From assembly GCA_035772405.1 (NCBI GenBank), contig JAYKKM010000003.1, positions 1,492,501 through 1,556,500 of the forward strand: a DNA stretch of 64,000 nt. Reading direction: 5' to 3'. A program made the position numbers and the translations under genes. Source of the DNA: Chrysogorgia sp. JL179-B06. Taxonomy: Eukaryota > Cnidaria > Anthozoa > Scleralcyonacea > Chrysogorgiidae. The notes under the pieces are model-generated. The model made no database searches, was not told the origin of the DNA, and saw only the letters and a list, made by a program, of their open reading frames with translations. This document shows positions 10,961-28,360 of this stretch, piece by piece (within the stretch, counting starts at the first letter, position 1; each line of letters begins with the position of its first letter).

Positions 10961-11490
10961 CGGTGCCGCCGGGAGACTCCCGGTTTTGACACTTTTCTCC
11001 CGGTATGAAGGTATTTTCTCCCGGTTGCTTGAATTAATTTTTAGAAAGTATTGGAATATTTTCCACATCCAAAAATTTGGCAAGAAACAGTAATTGAAAT
11101 TGACGCGTGTCCGAACTCAAATACAAGTCTTTGGCTTTTTAACCATTTTAACCGTAAGCGATAATTAGGTTATCATACGGGATATGAGAGGCAATAGTGG
11201 AGGTAACATGAGATCTCATGATCTCAGAAACTTGTGTTTGATTCAACATGGCGTCAAAAAGAAAGCAATATGAACGCACTTAATGCATATGTCTCTAGTT
11301 TAACTTTCTCAGTTTTTAATAAAACCTCCCTGTTTTTTATACAATCTCCCGATTTTTATCGGCTAAAAAGCAAAATCTCCCTGTTTTTAATTTTTACGGT
11401 TGAGATTTACAGGTATACAACAAGAATATATACATATGTTAAAACAAACAAAAAATAAATTACAGGAACGATAGTACAAAATCAATTAAC
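10961..11490. other. Intron sequence with CTCCCGG-type repeats
   Basis: Holds short dispersed CTCCCGG and CTCCCTG/CTCCCGA words at about 10955-11025 and 11320-11385, perhaps the ends of an inserted element. No coding sequence was recognised. Confidence 0.35.
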
Positions 11491-11493
11491 AAA

Positions 11494-11703
11494 TTAGGAA
11501 TAACACATGGACTTAATAGAAGACATAGCAAGAGTTTTGAAGTTTGAAGCGCTAGATATAAAAGAGAGGTTATCAAATGAGATGTTATTCCATGTCATTA
11601 TGGTCCTGGGATAAAATGAGTATTTGTATATATTGTTATTGCAGTGAATCTGTTGGTAAGGATAAGTGTTGGGCAACCTAGATACTCTACCTAAAGGACG
11701 CAC
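11494..11703 (-). pseudogene. LINE ORF2 C-terminal fragment
   Basis: The short minus frame ends with the YPRTIMTWN---F and final FK pattern that closes many LINE reverse transcriptase ORFs. Only the 3' end is present, as with 6163-6441, and no reverse transcriptase core was found upstream on this strand. Confidence 0.5.
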
Positions 11704-11811
11704 CTCATCATGCCTTCATAATGTCGTATCCAATTTTTTGGAGAACATTGCAGTTTACATTTTTCTAGTTACTGTACAACAAAATAATACACAGATATTT
11801 ATTTAAGAAAT

Positions 11812-11978
11812 AGAAAACATTTTCCATTTTTCTATGCAGTATAAAAACACTGGTGGGAGTTTAGCAGAACGAGAAATCGCTGCAAGTCCGAAGGACGAGC
11901 GTTTCCACTGCGATTTCGTGTTCTCCAAACTATCCCGAGGTTATTTTAACTGTATGGAAAAACGGGAAAATATTTTCT
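11812..11978. repeat. Foldback MITE (167 bp)
   Basis: Arms of about 70 bp (agaaaacattttcc start, ggaaaatattttct end) pair around a short spacer that includes inverted GAAATCGC/GCGATTTC words. Non-coding. Confidence 0.7.
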
Positions 11979-12099
11979 AATTTCTGTGAAATTAACTTAG
12001 GGTCGCAATAAGGTTATCCGGTATCGCCTCGATAGTAAACCTCGCATTGTGCCCCAATATAATTAATGCGATCACAAGATTTTTGGCCGTGTTTTATTT

Positions 12100-12396
12100 A
12101 CCAAAAGAAAATAGGTAACTGTGTTGGCTTGTGAAGTTGAAAGTCCTTTGTAATTTAATCAGTTTGTGGTTTTCAAGTTGATACTGTTGTATTCACCGAT
12201 TAATTAATTAACTACAATAACATGTCCGCGATATTTGATGTTGCGTATTTCTTGAATTTTAATTTAAATTTTTTGGAACTGTATTTCAAACTGAATCTCC
12301 GACACATTATGGTAGATAATTTACCGCAGAATACAACAGTATCAACCTGAATCACATTTAAACTCCACAAGTCAAAACAGTTATTTTTGGTAATAT
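12100..12396. repeat. Foldback repeat (about 300 bp)
   Basis: Arms at about 12100-12215 and 12320-12396 match in inverted orientation, including the word TTGATACTGTTGTATTC. The intervening sequence is AT-rich. Non-coding. Confidence 0.6.
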
Positions 12397-12427
12397 CGCT
12401 TCCTTAAACCATTTCAACTTTTCATAC

Positions 12428-12536
12428 CTTTCTCACATCGTTGTCCAGTAAAACCTGAAAGACATGCACATTTCTTGGTATTTTCGATGCAACTTCCGCC
12501 ATTTTTGCATGGTAAGCCACATGTGCAGTCAAACGG
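12428..12536 (-). CDS. EGF-like exon (non-calcium-binding)
   Basis: A 109-bp exon encoding an EGF module with pattern F-D-C-x-C-GLPC-KNGGSC-CAC-GFTGQRCE, i.e. six EGF cysteines plus one extra. It enters in phase 0, matching the phase-0 end of the apple exon at 29005, and leaves in phase 1, matching the symmetrical phase-1 cbEGF exons downstream. The acceptor is ctag and the donor gtatga. It therefore sits between the apple domain and the cbEGF array in the protein. The intron upstream of it is about 16.5 kb, mostly satellite. Confidence 0.85.
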
Positions 12537-12667
12537 CTAGATCAAGTAAAATAAATAAATAATTAGACCATGGCCTGCATATAATCTCGCATATAATAAT
12601 AATAATAATTATTATATTTATTTATATGAGGTCGTTTACTTATATGGGGTCCTGTAATACTTCATAA

Positions 12668-15600
12668 AATTACATTACATTATAGATTACATTACATTAC
12701 ATTACATTACATTATAGATTGCATTACATTATAGATTACATTACATTATAGATTACATTACATTACATCACACTACATTACATTACATTACATCACACTA
12801 CATTGATTACACTACATTACATTACATTAGATCACATTACACTACATTACATTACATCACATCACACTAATTACATTACATTACATCACACTACATTACA
12901 CTACATTACATCACACTACATTACATTACATTACATTACACTACATTAGATCACATTACCTTTCATTACATTAGATCACATCACATCACACTACATTACA
13001 TTAGATCACACTACATTACATTACATTAGATCACATTACACTACATTACATTTCATTACGTCACACTACATTACATAACATTAGATCACACTACATTACA
13101 CTACATTAGATCACATTACACTACATTACATTACATTACATCACACTAGATTACATTACATTACATTACACCACACTACATTACATTACATTACATTACA
13201 TTACACTACATTACATTACATTACATTAGATCACACAACATTACATTACATTAGATTACATTACACTACATTACATTACATTACATCACACTACATTACA
13301 TTACATTAGATCACACTACATTACACAACATTAGATCACATTACACTACATTACATTACATTACATCACACTACATTACATTACATTACATTACATCACA
13401 CTACATTACATTACATTACATCACACTACATTACATTACATTACATTACATTACACTACATTACACTACATTACACTACATTACACTACATTACATTACA
13501 TTACATTACATTACATTACATTACATTACTTCACACTAAATTACATTACATTACATCACACTACATTACATTACATTACATTACACTACATTACTTTACA
13601 TTACATCACACTACATTACATTACATTACATTACACTACATTACATTACATTACATCACACTACATTACATTATATTACATCACACTACATTACATTACA
13701 TTACATTACATTACACTACATTACATTACATTACATCACACTACATTACATTACATTACATCACACTACATTACATTACATTACACTACATTACATTACA
13801 TTACATCACACTACATTACATTACATTACACTACATTACATTACATTACATTACATCACACTACATTACATCACACTACATTACATTACATTACATCACA
13901 CTACATTACATTACATTGCATTGCACTACATTACATTACATTACATCACACTACATTACATTACATTACATTACACTACATTACATTACATTACATCACA
14001 CTACATTACATTACATTACATCACACTACATTACATTACATTACATCACACTACATTACATTACATTAGATCACATTACACTACATTACATTATTACATT
14101 ACATCATACTACATTACATTACATTAGATCACACTACATTACATTACATTACATTACACTACATTACATTACATTACATCACACTACATTACATTACATT
14201 ACATTACATTACACTACATTACACTACATTACACTACATTACACTACATTACACTACATTACATTACATTACATTACATTACATTACATTACTTCACACT
14301 AAATTACATTACATTACATCACACTACATTACATTACATTACATTACACTACATTACTTTACATTACATCACACTACATTACATTACATTACATTACATT
14401 ACACTACATTACATTACATTACATCACACTACATTACATTATATTACATCACACTACATTACATTACATTACATTACATTACACTACATTACATTACATT
14501 ACATCACACTACATTACATTACATTACACTACATTACATTACATTACATTACATCACACTACATTACATCACACTACATTACATTACATTACATCACACT
14601 ACATTACATTACATTACATTACACTACATTACATTACATTACATCACACTACATTACATTACATTAGATCACATTACACTACATTACATTTCATTACATC
14701 ACACTACATTACATTACATTAGATCACACTACATTACATTACATTAGATCACACTACATTACATTACATTACATCACACTACATTACATCACACTACATT
14801 ACATTACATTACATCACACTACATTACATTACATTAGATCACATTACACTACATTACATTACATTACATCACACTACATTACATTACATTACATCACACT
14901 ACATTACATTAAATTAGATCACATTACACTACATTACATTACATTACATCACACTACATTACATTACATTAGATCACACTACATTACATTACATCACATC
15001 ACACTACATTACATCACATTAGATCACACTACATTACATTACATCACATCACACTACATTACATCACATTAGATCACATTACACTACATTACATTACATC
15101 ACATCACACTACATTACATTACATCACATCACACTACATTACATTACATCACATTACATTACATTACATCACATCACATTAGATCACATTACATTACATT
15201 ACATCACATCACATCATACTAAATTACATTACATTACATCACACTACATTACCTTACATGACATCACACTACATACATTACATCACATCACACTACATTA
15301 CATTACATTACATTACATTACACTACATTACATTACATTTCGCTACATTACATTACATCACATCACATCACATCACACTACATTACACTACATCACACTA
15401 CATCACATCACACTACATTACATTACATTACATCACATTACATTATATCACATTAGATCACATTACACTACATTACATTACATCACATCACACTACATTA
15501 CATTAATTACATCACACTACATTACATTACATCACATCACACTACATTACATCACATTACATCACACTACACTACATTACATTACATTACATCACACTAC

Positions 15601-18600
15601 ATTACATTACATTAGATCACATTACACTATATTACATTACATTACATCACACTACATTACATTACATTACATCACACTACATTACATTACATTAGATCAC
15701 ATTACACTACATTACATTACATTACATCACACTACATTACATTACATTAGATCACACTACATTACATTACATTAGATCACATCACACTACATTACATTAC
15801 ATTACATCACACTACATTACATTACATTACATCACACTACATTACATACATCACACTACATTACATTACATTAGATCACACTACATTACATTACATTAGA
15901 TCACACTACATTACATTACATTACATTACATTACATTACATTACATTACATTACATCACACTATATTACATAACATCACATCACACTACATTACATCACA
16001 TTAGATCACACTACATTACATTACATCACATCACACTACATTACATCACATTAGATCACATTACACTACATTACATTACATCACATCACACTACATTACA
16101 TTACATCACATTACATTACATTACATCACATCACATTAGATCACATTACATTACATTACATCACATCACATCATACTAAATTACATTACATTACATCACA
16201 CTACATTACATTACATGACATCACACTACATACATTACATCACATCACACTACATTACATTACATTACACTACATTACATTACATTTCGCTACATTACAT
16301 TACATCACATCACATCACACTACATTACACTACATCACACTACATTACATTACATCACATCACACTACATTACATTAATTACATCACACTACATTACATT
16401 ACATCACATCACACTACATTACATCACATTACATCACACTACACTACACTACATTACATTACATCACACTACATTACATTACATTAGATCACATTACACT
16501 ATATTACATTACATTAGATCACACTACATTACATTACATTACATCACACTACATTACATTACATTAGATCACATTACACTACATTACATTACATTACATC
16601 ACACTACATTACATTACATTAGATCACACTACATTACATTACATTAGATCACACTACATTACATTACATTAGATCACATTACACTACATTACATTACATT
16701 ACATCACAATACATTACATTACATTAGATCACACTACATTACATTACATTAGATCACACTACATTACATTACATTACATCACACTACATTACATTACATT
16801 AGATCACATTACACTACATTACATTACATTACATCACACTACATTACATTACACTAGATCACACTACATTACATTACATTAGATCACATTACACTACATT
16901 ACATTACATTACATCACACTACATTACATTACATTAGATCACACTACATTACATTACATTAGATCACACTACATTACATTACATTACATTACATCAGACT
17001 ACATTACATCACATCACATAACACTACATTACATCACATTAGATCACACTACATTACATTACATCACATCACACTACATTACATCACATTAGATCACACT
17101 ACATTACATTACATCACATCACATTACACTACATTACATTACATTACATCACACTACATTACATTACGTTACATCACACTACATTACATTAAATTAGATT
17201 ACACTACATTACATTACATTACATCACACTATATTACATTACATTAGATCACACTACATTACATTACATTAGATCACACTACATTATATTACATCAGATC
17301 ACATCACACTACATTACATTACATTACATCACACTACATTACATTACATTAGATCACATTACACTACATTACATTACATTACATCACACTACATTACATT
17401 ACATTAGATCACACTAAATTACATTACATTAGATCACACTACATTACATTACATTACATTACATTACATCACACTATATTACATAACATATCATCACACT
17501 ACATTACATCACATCACACTACATTACATTACATCACATCACACTACATTACATCACATTAGATCACACTACATTACATTACATCACATCACACTACATT
17601 ACATCACATTAGATCACATTACACTACATTACATTACATCACATCACACTACATTACATTACATTACATCACACTACATTACATTACATCACATTACATT
17701 ACATTACATCACATCACATTAGATCACATTACATTACATTACATCACATCACATCACACTACATTACATTACATTACATCACACTACTTTACATTACATC
17801 ACATCACACTACATTACATTACATCACATCACACTACATTACATAACATTACATTACATTACACTACATTATATTACATTTCGCTACATTACATTACATC
17901 ACATCACATCACACTACATTACATTACATTACATCACACTACACCACATTACATCACATTACACTACATTACATTACATTACATCACACTACATTACATT
18001 ACATTACATCACACTACATTACATTACATTACATTACACTACATTACATTACATTACATCACACTACATTACATTACATTAGATCACACTACATTACATT
18101 ACTTTAGATCACACTACATTACATTACTTTAGATCACATTACACTACATTACATTACATTACATCACACTACATTACATTACATTAGATCACACTACATT
18201 ACATTACATTAGATCACACTACATTACATTACATTACATTACATCACACTACATTACATCACATCACATAACACTACATTACATCACATTAGATCACACT
18301 ACATTACATTACATCACATCACATCACACTACATTACATCACATTAGATCACACTACATTACATTACATCACATCACATTACACTACATTACATTACATT
18401 ACATCACACTACATTACATTACATTACATCACACTACATTACATTACATTAGATCACACTACATTACATTACATTAGATCACACTACATTATATTACATT
18501 AGATCACATCACACTACATTACATTACATTACATCACACTACATTACATTACATTAGATCACATTACACTACATTACATTAGATCACATTACACTACATT

Positions 18601-21600
18601 ACATTACATTACATCACACTACATTACATTACATTAGATCACACTACATTACATTACATTACATTACATTACATTACATCACATTAGATCACACTACATT
18701 ACATTACATCACATCACACTACATTACATCACATTAGATCACATTACACTACATTACATTACATCACATCACACTACATTACATTACATTACATCACACT
18801 ACATTACATTACATCACATTACATTACATTACATCACATCACATTAGATCACATTACATTACATTACATCACATCACATCACACTACACTACATTACATT
18901 ACATTACATCACACTACATTACATTACATCACATCACACTACATTACATTACATCACATCACACTACATTACATAACATTACATTACATTACACTACATT
19001 ACATTACATTTCGCTACATTACATTACATCACATCACATCACACTACATTACACTACATCACACTACATTACATTACATCACATCACACTACATTACATT
19101 ACATTACATCACATTACAGTACATCAAATTAGATCACATTACACTACATTACATTACATCACATCACACTACATTACATTACATTACATTACATCACACT
19201 ACATTACATTACATCACATCACACTACATTACATCACATTACATCACACTACACTACATTACATTACATTATATCACACTACATTACATTACATTAGATC
19301 ACATTACACTACATTACATTACATTACATCACACTACATTACATTACATTACATCACACTACATTACATTACATTAGATCACATTACACTACATTACATT
19401 ACATTACATCACACTAAATTACATTACATTAGATCACACTACATTACATTACTTTAGATCACACTACATTACATTACATTAGATCACATTACACTACATT
19501 ACATTACATTACATCACACTACATTACATTACATTAGATCACACTACATTACATTACATTAGATCACACTACATTACATTACCTTACATTACATCACACT
19601 ACATTACATCACATCACATCACACTACATTACATCACATTAGATCACACTACATTACATTACATCACGTCACACTACATTACATCACATTAGATCCCACT
19701 ACATTACATTACATCACATCACACTACATTATATCACATTGTATCACACTACATTATATCACATTACATTACATCACACTACATTACATTACATTAGATT
19801 ACATCACACTACATTACATTACATTACATCACACTACATTACATTACATTAGATCACATTACACTACATTACATTAGATCACATTACACTACATTACATT
19901 ACATTACATCACACTACATTACATTACATTAGATCACACTACATTACATTACATTAGATCACACTACATTACATTACATTACATTACATCACACTATATT
20001 ACATAACATCACATCACACTACATTACATCACATTAGATCACACTACATTACATTACATCACATCACATTAGATCACATTACATTACATTACATCACATC
20101 ACATCACACTACATTACATTACATTACATCACACTACATTACTTTACATCACATCACACTACATTACATCACATCACACTACACTACATTACATTACATT
20201 ACACTACATTACATCACATTTCGCTACATTACATTACATCACATCACATCACACTACATTACACTACATCACACTACATTACATTACATCACATCACACT
20301 ACATTACATTACATTACATCACATTACACTACATCGCATTAGATCACATTACACTACATTACATTACATCACATCACACTACATTACATTACATTACATC
20401 ACACTACATTACATTACAACACATCACACTACATTACATCACATTACATCACACTACACTACATTACATTACATTACATCACACTACATTACATTACATT
20501 AGATCACATTACACTACATTACATTACATTACATCACACTACATTACATTACATTACATTACATCACACTACATTACATTACATTAGATCACATTACACT
20601 ACATTACATTACATTACATCACACTATATTACATTACATCACATTAGATCACACTACATTACATTACATCACATCACACTACATTACATCACATTAGATC
20701 ACACTACATTACATTACATCACATCACATTAGATCACATTACATTACATTACATCACATCACATCACACTACATTACATTACATTACATCACACTACATT
20801 ACATTACATCACATCACACTACATTACATTACATCACATCACACTACACTACATTACATTACATTACACTACATTACATCACATTTCGCTACATTACATT
20901 ACATCACATCACATCACACTACATTACACTACATCACACTACATTACATTACATCACATCACACTACATTACATTACATTACATCACATTACACTACATC
21001 GCATTAGATCACATTACACTACATTACATTACATCACATCACACTACATTACATTACATTACATCACACTACACTACATTACATTACATTACATCACACT
21101 ACATTACATTACATTAGATCACATTACACTACATTACATTACATTACATCACACTACATTACATTACATTACATTACATCACACTACATTACATTACATT
21201 AGATCACATTACACTACATTACATTACATTACATCACACTATATTACATTACATTACATTAGATCACACTACATTACATTACATTAGATCACACTACATT
21301 ACATTACATTAGATCACATTACACTACATTACATTACATTACATCACACTACATTACATTACATTAGATCACACTACATTACATTACATTAGATCACACT
21401 ACATTACATTACATTAGATCACACTACATTACATTACATTACATTATATCACACTACATTACATCACATCACATCACACTACATTACATCACATTAGATC
21501 ACACTACATTACATTACATCACATCACACTACATTACATCACATTAGATCACACTACATTACATTACATCACATCACACTACATTATATCACATTAGATC

Positions 21601-24600
21601 ACACTACATTTTATCACATTACATTACATCACACTACATTACATTACATTAGATCACATTACACTACATTACATTACATTACATCACACTACATTACATT
21701 ACATTACATCACACTACATTACATTACATTAGATCACATTACACTACATTACATTACATTACATCAGACTACATTACATTACATTAGATCACACTACATT
21801 ACATTACATTACATTAGATCACACTACATTACATTACATTACATTACATTACATTACATTACATTACATTACATTACATTACATTACATTACATTACATT
21901 ACATTACATTACATTACATTACATCACACTACATTACATTACATTACATCACACTACATTACATTACATTAGATCACACTACATTGCATTACATTAGATC
22001 ACACTACATTATATTACATTAGATCACATCACACTACATTACATTACATTACATCACACTACATTACATTACATTAGATCACATTACACTACATTACATT
22101 ACATTACATCACACTACATTACATTACATTAGATCACACTACATTACGTTACATTAGATCACACTACATTACATTACATTACATTACATTACATTACATT
22201 ACATTACATTACATTACATTACATCACACTATATTACATAACATCACATCACACTACATTACATCACATTAGATCACACTACATTACATTACATCACATC
22301 ACACTACATTACATCACATTAGATCACATTACACTACATTACATTACATCACATCACACTACATTACATTACATTACATCACACTACATTACATTACATC
22401 ACATTACATTACATTACATCACATCACATTAGATCACATTACATTACATCACATCACATCACACTACACTACATTACATTACATTACATCACACTACATT
22501 ACATTACATCACATCACACTACATTACATTACATCACATCACACTACATTACATAACATTACATTACATTACACTACATTACATTACATTTCGCTACATT
22601 ACATTACATCACATCACATCACACTACATTACACTACATCACACTACATTACATTACATCACATCACACTACATTACATTACATTACATCACATTACATT
22701 ACATCAAATTAGATCACATTACACTACATTACATTACATCACATCACACTACATTACATTACATTACATCACACTACATTACATTACATCACATCACACT
22801 ACATTACATCACATTACATCACACTACACTACATTACATTACATTACATCACACTACATTACATTACATTAGATCACATTACACTACATTACATTACATT
22901 ACATCACACTACATTACGTTACATTACATCACACTACATTACATTACATTAGATCACATTACACTACATTACATCACACTAAATTACATTACATTAGATC
23001 ACACTACATTACATTACTTTAGATCACACTACATTACATTACATTAGATCACATTACACTACATTACATTACATCACACTACATTACATTACATTAGATC
23101 ACACTACATTACATTACATTAGATCACACTACATTACATTACATTACATTACATCACACTACATTACATCACATCACATCACACTACATTACATCACATT
23201 AGATCACACTACATTACATTACATCACATCACACTACATTACATCACATTAGATCCCACTACATTACATTACATCACATCACACTACATTATATCACATT
23301 GTATCACACTACATTATATCACATTACATTACATCACACTACATTACATTACATTAGATTACATCACACTACATTACATTACATTACATCACACTACATT
23401 ACATTACATTAGATCACATTACACTACATTACATTAGATCACATTACACTACATTACATTACATTACATCACACTACATTACATTACATTAGATCACACT
23501 ACATTACATTACATTAGATCACACTACATTACATTACATTACATTACATCACACTATATTACATAACATCACATCACACTACATTACATCACATTAGATC
23601 ACACTACATTACATTACATCACATCACACTACATTACATCACATTAGATCACACTACATTACATTACATCACATCACATTACACTACATTACATCACATT
23701 AGATCACACTACATTACATCACATTAGATCACATTACACTACATTACATTACATCACATCACACTCCATTACATTACATTACATCACACTACATTACATT
23801 ACATCACATTACATTACATTACATCACATCACATTAGATCACATTACATTACATTACATCACATCACATCACATCACACTACATTACATTACATTACATC
23901 ACACTACATTACATTACATCACATCACACTACATTACATTACATCACATCACACTACATCACATTAGATCACATTACACTACATTACATTACATCACATC
24001 ACACTACATTACATTACATTACATCACACTACATTACATTACATCACATCACACTACATTACATCACATTACATCACACTACACTACATTACATTACATT
24101 ACATCACACTACATTACATTACATTAGATCACATTACACTACATTACATTACATTACATCACACTACATTACATTACATTACATTACATCACACTACATT
24201 ACATTACATTAGATCACATTACACTACATTACATTACATTACATCACACTACATTACATTACATTAGATCACACTACATTACATTAAATTAGATCACACT
24301 ACATTATATTACATTAGATCACATTACACTACATTACATTACATTACATCACACTACATTACATTACATTAGATCACACTACATTACATTACATTACATT
24401 ACATCACACTACATTACATCACATCACATCACACTACATTACACTACATCACACTACATTACATTACATCACATCACACTACATTACATCACATTACACT
24501 ACATCACATTAGATCACATTACACTACATTACATTACATCACATCACACTACATTACATTACATTACATCACACTACATTACATTACATCACATCACACT

Positions 24601-27596
24601 ACATTACATCACATTACATCACACTACACTACATTACATTACATTACATCACACTACATTACATTACATTAGATCACATTACACTACATTACATTACATT
24701 ACATCACACTACATTACATTACATTACATTACATCACACTACATTACATTACATTAGATCACATTACACTACATTACATTACATTACATCACACTACATT
24801 ACATTACATTATATCACACTACATTACATTACATTAGATCACACTACATTACATTACATTAGATCACATTACACTACATTACATTACATTACATCACACT
24901 ACATTACATTACATTAGATCACACTACATTACATTACATTAGATCACACTACATTACATTACATTACATTACATCACACTACATTACATCACATTAGATC
25001 ACACTACATTACATTACATCACATCACACTACATTACATCACATTAGATCACACTACATTACATTACATCACATCACACTACATTACATCACATTAGATC
25101 ACACTACATTACATCACATCACATTACATCACATCACACTACATTATATCACATTAGATCACACTACATTATATCACATTACATTACATCACACTACATT
25201 ACATTACATTAGATCACATTACACTACATTACATTACATTACATCACACTACATTACATTACATTACATCACACTACATTACATTACATTAGATCACATT
25301 ACACTACATTACATCAGACTACATTACATTACATTAGATCACACTACATTACATTACATTACATTAGATCACACTGCATTACATTACATTACATTACATT
25401 ACATCACACTACATTACATTACATTAGATCACATTACACTACATTACATTACATTACATCAGACTACATTACATTACATTAGATCACACTACATTACATT
25501 ACATTACATTAGATCACACTACATTACATTACATTACATTACATTACATTACATTACATTACATTACATTACATTACATTACATTACATTACATTACATC
25601 ACACTATATTACATAACATCACATCACACTACATTACATCACATTAGATCACACTACATTACATTACATCACATCACACTACATTACATCGCATTATATC
25701 ACACTACATTACATTACATCACATCACACTACATTACATTACATTACATCACACTACATTACATTACATCACATTACATTACATTACATCACATCACATT
25801 AGATCACATTACTTGACATTACATTACATCACATCACACTACATTACATTACATTACATTACATCACACTACATTACATTACATCACATCACACTACATT
25901 ACATTACATTACATTACATTACATTACATTACATTACATTACATTACATTACATTACACTACATTACATTACATTTCGCTACATTACATTACATCACATC
26001 ACATCACATTAGATCACATTACACTACATTACATTACATCACATCACACTACATTACATTACATTACATCACACTACATTACGTCACATTAGATCACACT
26101 ACATTACATTACATCACATCACACTACATTACATCACATTAGATCACATTACACTACATTACATTACATCACATCACATTACATTACATTACATCACACT
26201 ACATCACATTACATCACATCACACTACATCACGCTACATTACATTACATTAGATCACATTACACTACATTACATTACATTACATCACATTACATTACATT
26301 ACATTAGATCACATTACACTACATTACATTACATTACATCACACTACATTACATCACATTAGATCACATTACACTGTATTACATTACATCACATCACACT
26401 ACATTACATTACATTACATCACACTACATTACATTACATCACATCACACTACATTACATTACATTACGCTACATTACATTATATCACACTACATTACATT
26501 ACATCACATCACACTACACTACATTACATTACATCACACTACATTACATTACATTACGCTACATTACATTACATTACATCACATTACATCACATTACATT
26601 ACATCACATTACATTACATTACATTACATCACATCATACTATATTACATTACATCACATCAAACTACATTACATTACATTACGCTACATTACATTACATT
26701 ACGCTACATTACATTACATTACATCACATTACATTACATTGCATCACATCACATTACATCACATTACATTACATCACATCACACTACATTACATTACATT
26801 ACATTACATTACGCTACATTACATTGCATCACATCACATTAGATCACATTACATTACATTACATCACATCATACTTTACATTACATCACATCATACTACA
26901 TTACATTACATTACATTACATTACATTACATTACGCTACATTACATTGCATTATAACATTACGCTACATTACATTGTATCACATCACATTAGATCACATT
27001 ACATTACATCACATTACATCACATCATACTACATTACATTACATTATATTACATTACATTACGCTACATTACATTGCATCACATCACATTTGATCACATT
27101 ACATTACATTACATTACATCACATCATACTACATTACATTATATTACATTACGCTACATTACATTGTATCACATCACATTAGATCACATTACATTACATT
27201 ATAGATTACATTACATTACATTACACAACATTACATCACACTACATTACATTACATTACATCACACTACATTACATTACATCACATCATACTACATTACA
27301 TTACATTACGTTACGTTACGTTCCGTTCCGTTCCGTTCCGTTCCGTTACGTTACGTTACGTTACGTTACGTTACGTTACGTTACGTTACGTTACGTTACG
27401 TTACGTTACGTTACGTTACGTTACGTTACGTTACGTTACGTTACGTTACGTTACGTTACATTACGCTACATTACATTACGCTACATTACATTACGCTACA
27501 TTACATCACACTACATTACATTACGCTACATTACATCACATTACACCACATTATATCATATCACATTACATCACATCACACTACATCACATTACTA
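12668..27596. repeat. About 15-kb pentanucleotide satellite (ACATT/ACATC/ACACT/AGATC family)
   Basis: Almost every position fits a 5-bp period built from ATTAC, ATCAC, ACTAC and ATTAG steps on the plus strand. The variants are arranged in higher-order blocks: a marker word CATTTCGCTACATTACATT recurs near 15337, 16285, 17878, 19008, 20218, 20882, 22589 and 25974. Long open frames across it (Ile-Thr-Leu-His-Tyr repeats) are a by-product of a repeat without stop codons. It lies wholly in the intron between the apple and EGF exons, so in the gene's sense direction the transcript would carry AAUGU repeats. Confidence 0.97.
27307..27465. repeat. CpG-containing TTACG block at the satellite's 3' edge
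   Basis: Here the array switches to almost pure TTACG pentamers, with a short TTCCG stretch at about 27320-27345. It is the only homogeneous CpG-bearing block in the 15-kb array. Confidence 0.9.
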
Positions 27597-28047
27597 TAAT
27601 AAACTACAATATGCACTCACATGCACTTTGAAACTCATTAAATTGATGTTTTTCAGTTCATTTTTAAATATTGTTAGCGAGTTTGTGCCTCTTGTACTAT
27701 TGTTAATTTATTAAAATCCATTTATGCGTGATAAATTAGTTTATATTTCCCCAATTTGTGTTGACTTTAGTTAGATGTAGGTTGTTGTTGGTCCTTGTAA
27801 AATATTCATGAATGTTATTATTTCTAATTAAAAGTAAAAATCTATTAAACCGCAAATACATTTAAATATAAAAAGACATCGATGTTTCTGTCGTCAGATT
27901 CGGAAAGGTATCCAGTAAATTGTTTTTAGGCTTCAGTTGAGGAGGAGGGTGGTGGAGCATTAAGTACTAGTTTAGCAGCTTTATTTTCTAGAATTTGTAG
28001 AGAGTTCATTATTGTTGAGTTATTCTTGTCGCCCCAAATAATGTCGG
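27597..28047. other. Intronic sequence
   Basis: AT-rich sequence with no recognised coding or mobile feature. Confidence 0.3.
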
Positions 28048-28360
28048 CATAATCATAGTCAATCGATATATGGTCTGGAAACTCGGCAAACTTCAAAGCG
28101 ACTATAATGAGCTACGTTTTGATGTTGAACCGTACCTTACACCGTGCACATCCTTTGTTTTAGGTTTATTAATATTTAAACAACACGGTTGAGCGATTAA
28201 ACCCAAACGATTCTATTGGATGATTGCTTCATTATACTAAAATACAATAGGTTCAGTGACCGTGCACCGTGCACAAAATTGCATAAAGACAAACAAAAAG
28301 ATAGAACAAAGACTTTAGCTGAGTTTCCAGACCATATCTCGATTGACTATGTCATAATCG
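28048..28360. repeat. TIR MITE (about 310 bp)
   Basis: CATAGTCAATCGATATATGG near 28054 is repeated in inverted form near 28330-28352, and the arms continue for about 45 bp (TGGTCTGGAAACTC). An inner inverted pair around GTGCACGGT also exists. No coding content. Confidence 0.7.

Noticed and set aside
13921..27596. Possible CRISPR-like regular array
   Set aside because: There are no unique spacers; every unit is a 5-bp satellite variant, and the window is eukaryotic.
13916..27631. Many open frames encoding Ile-Thr-Leu-His-Tyr repeats
   Set aside because: They are translations of the pentanucleotide satellite, which lacks stop codons in these frames. No start context, composition or conservation suggests genes.
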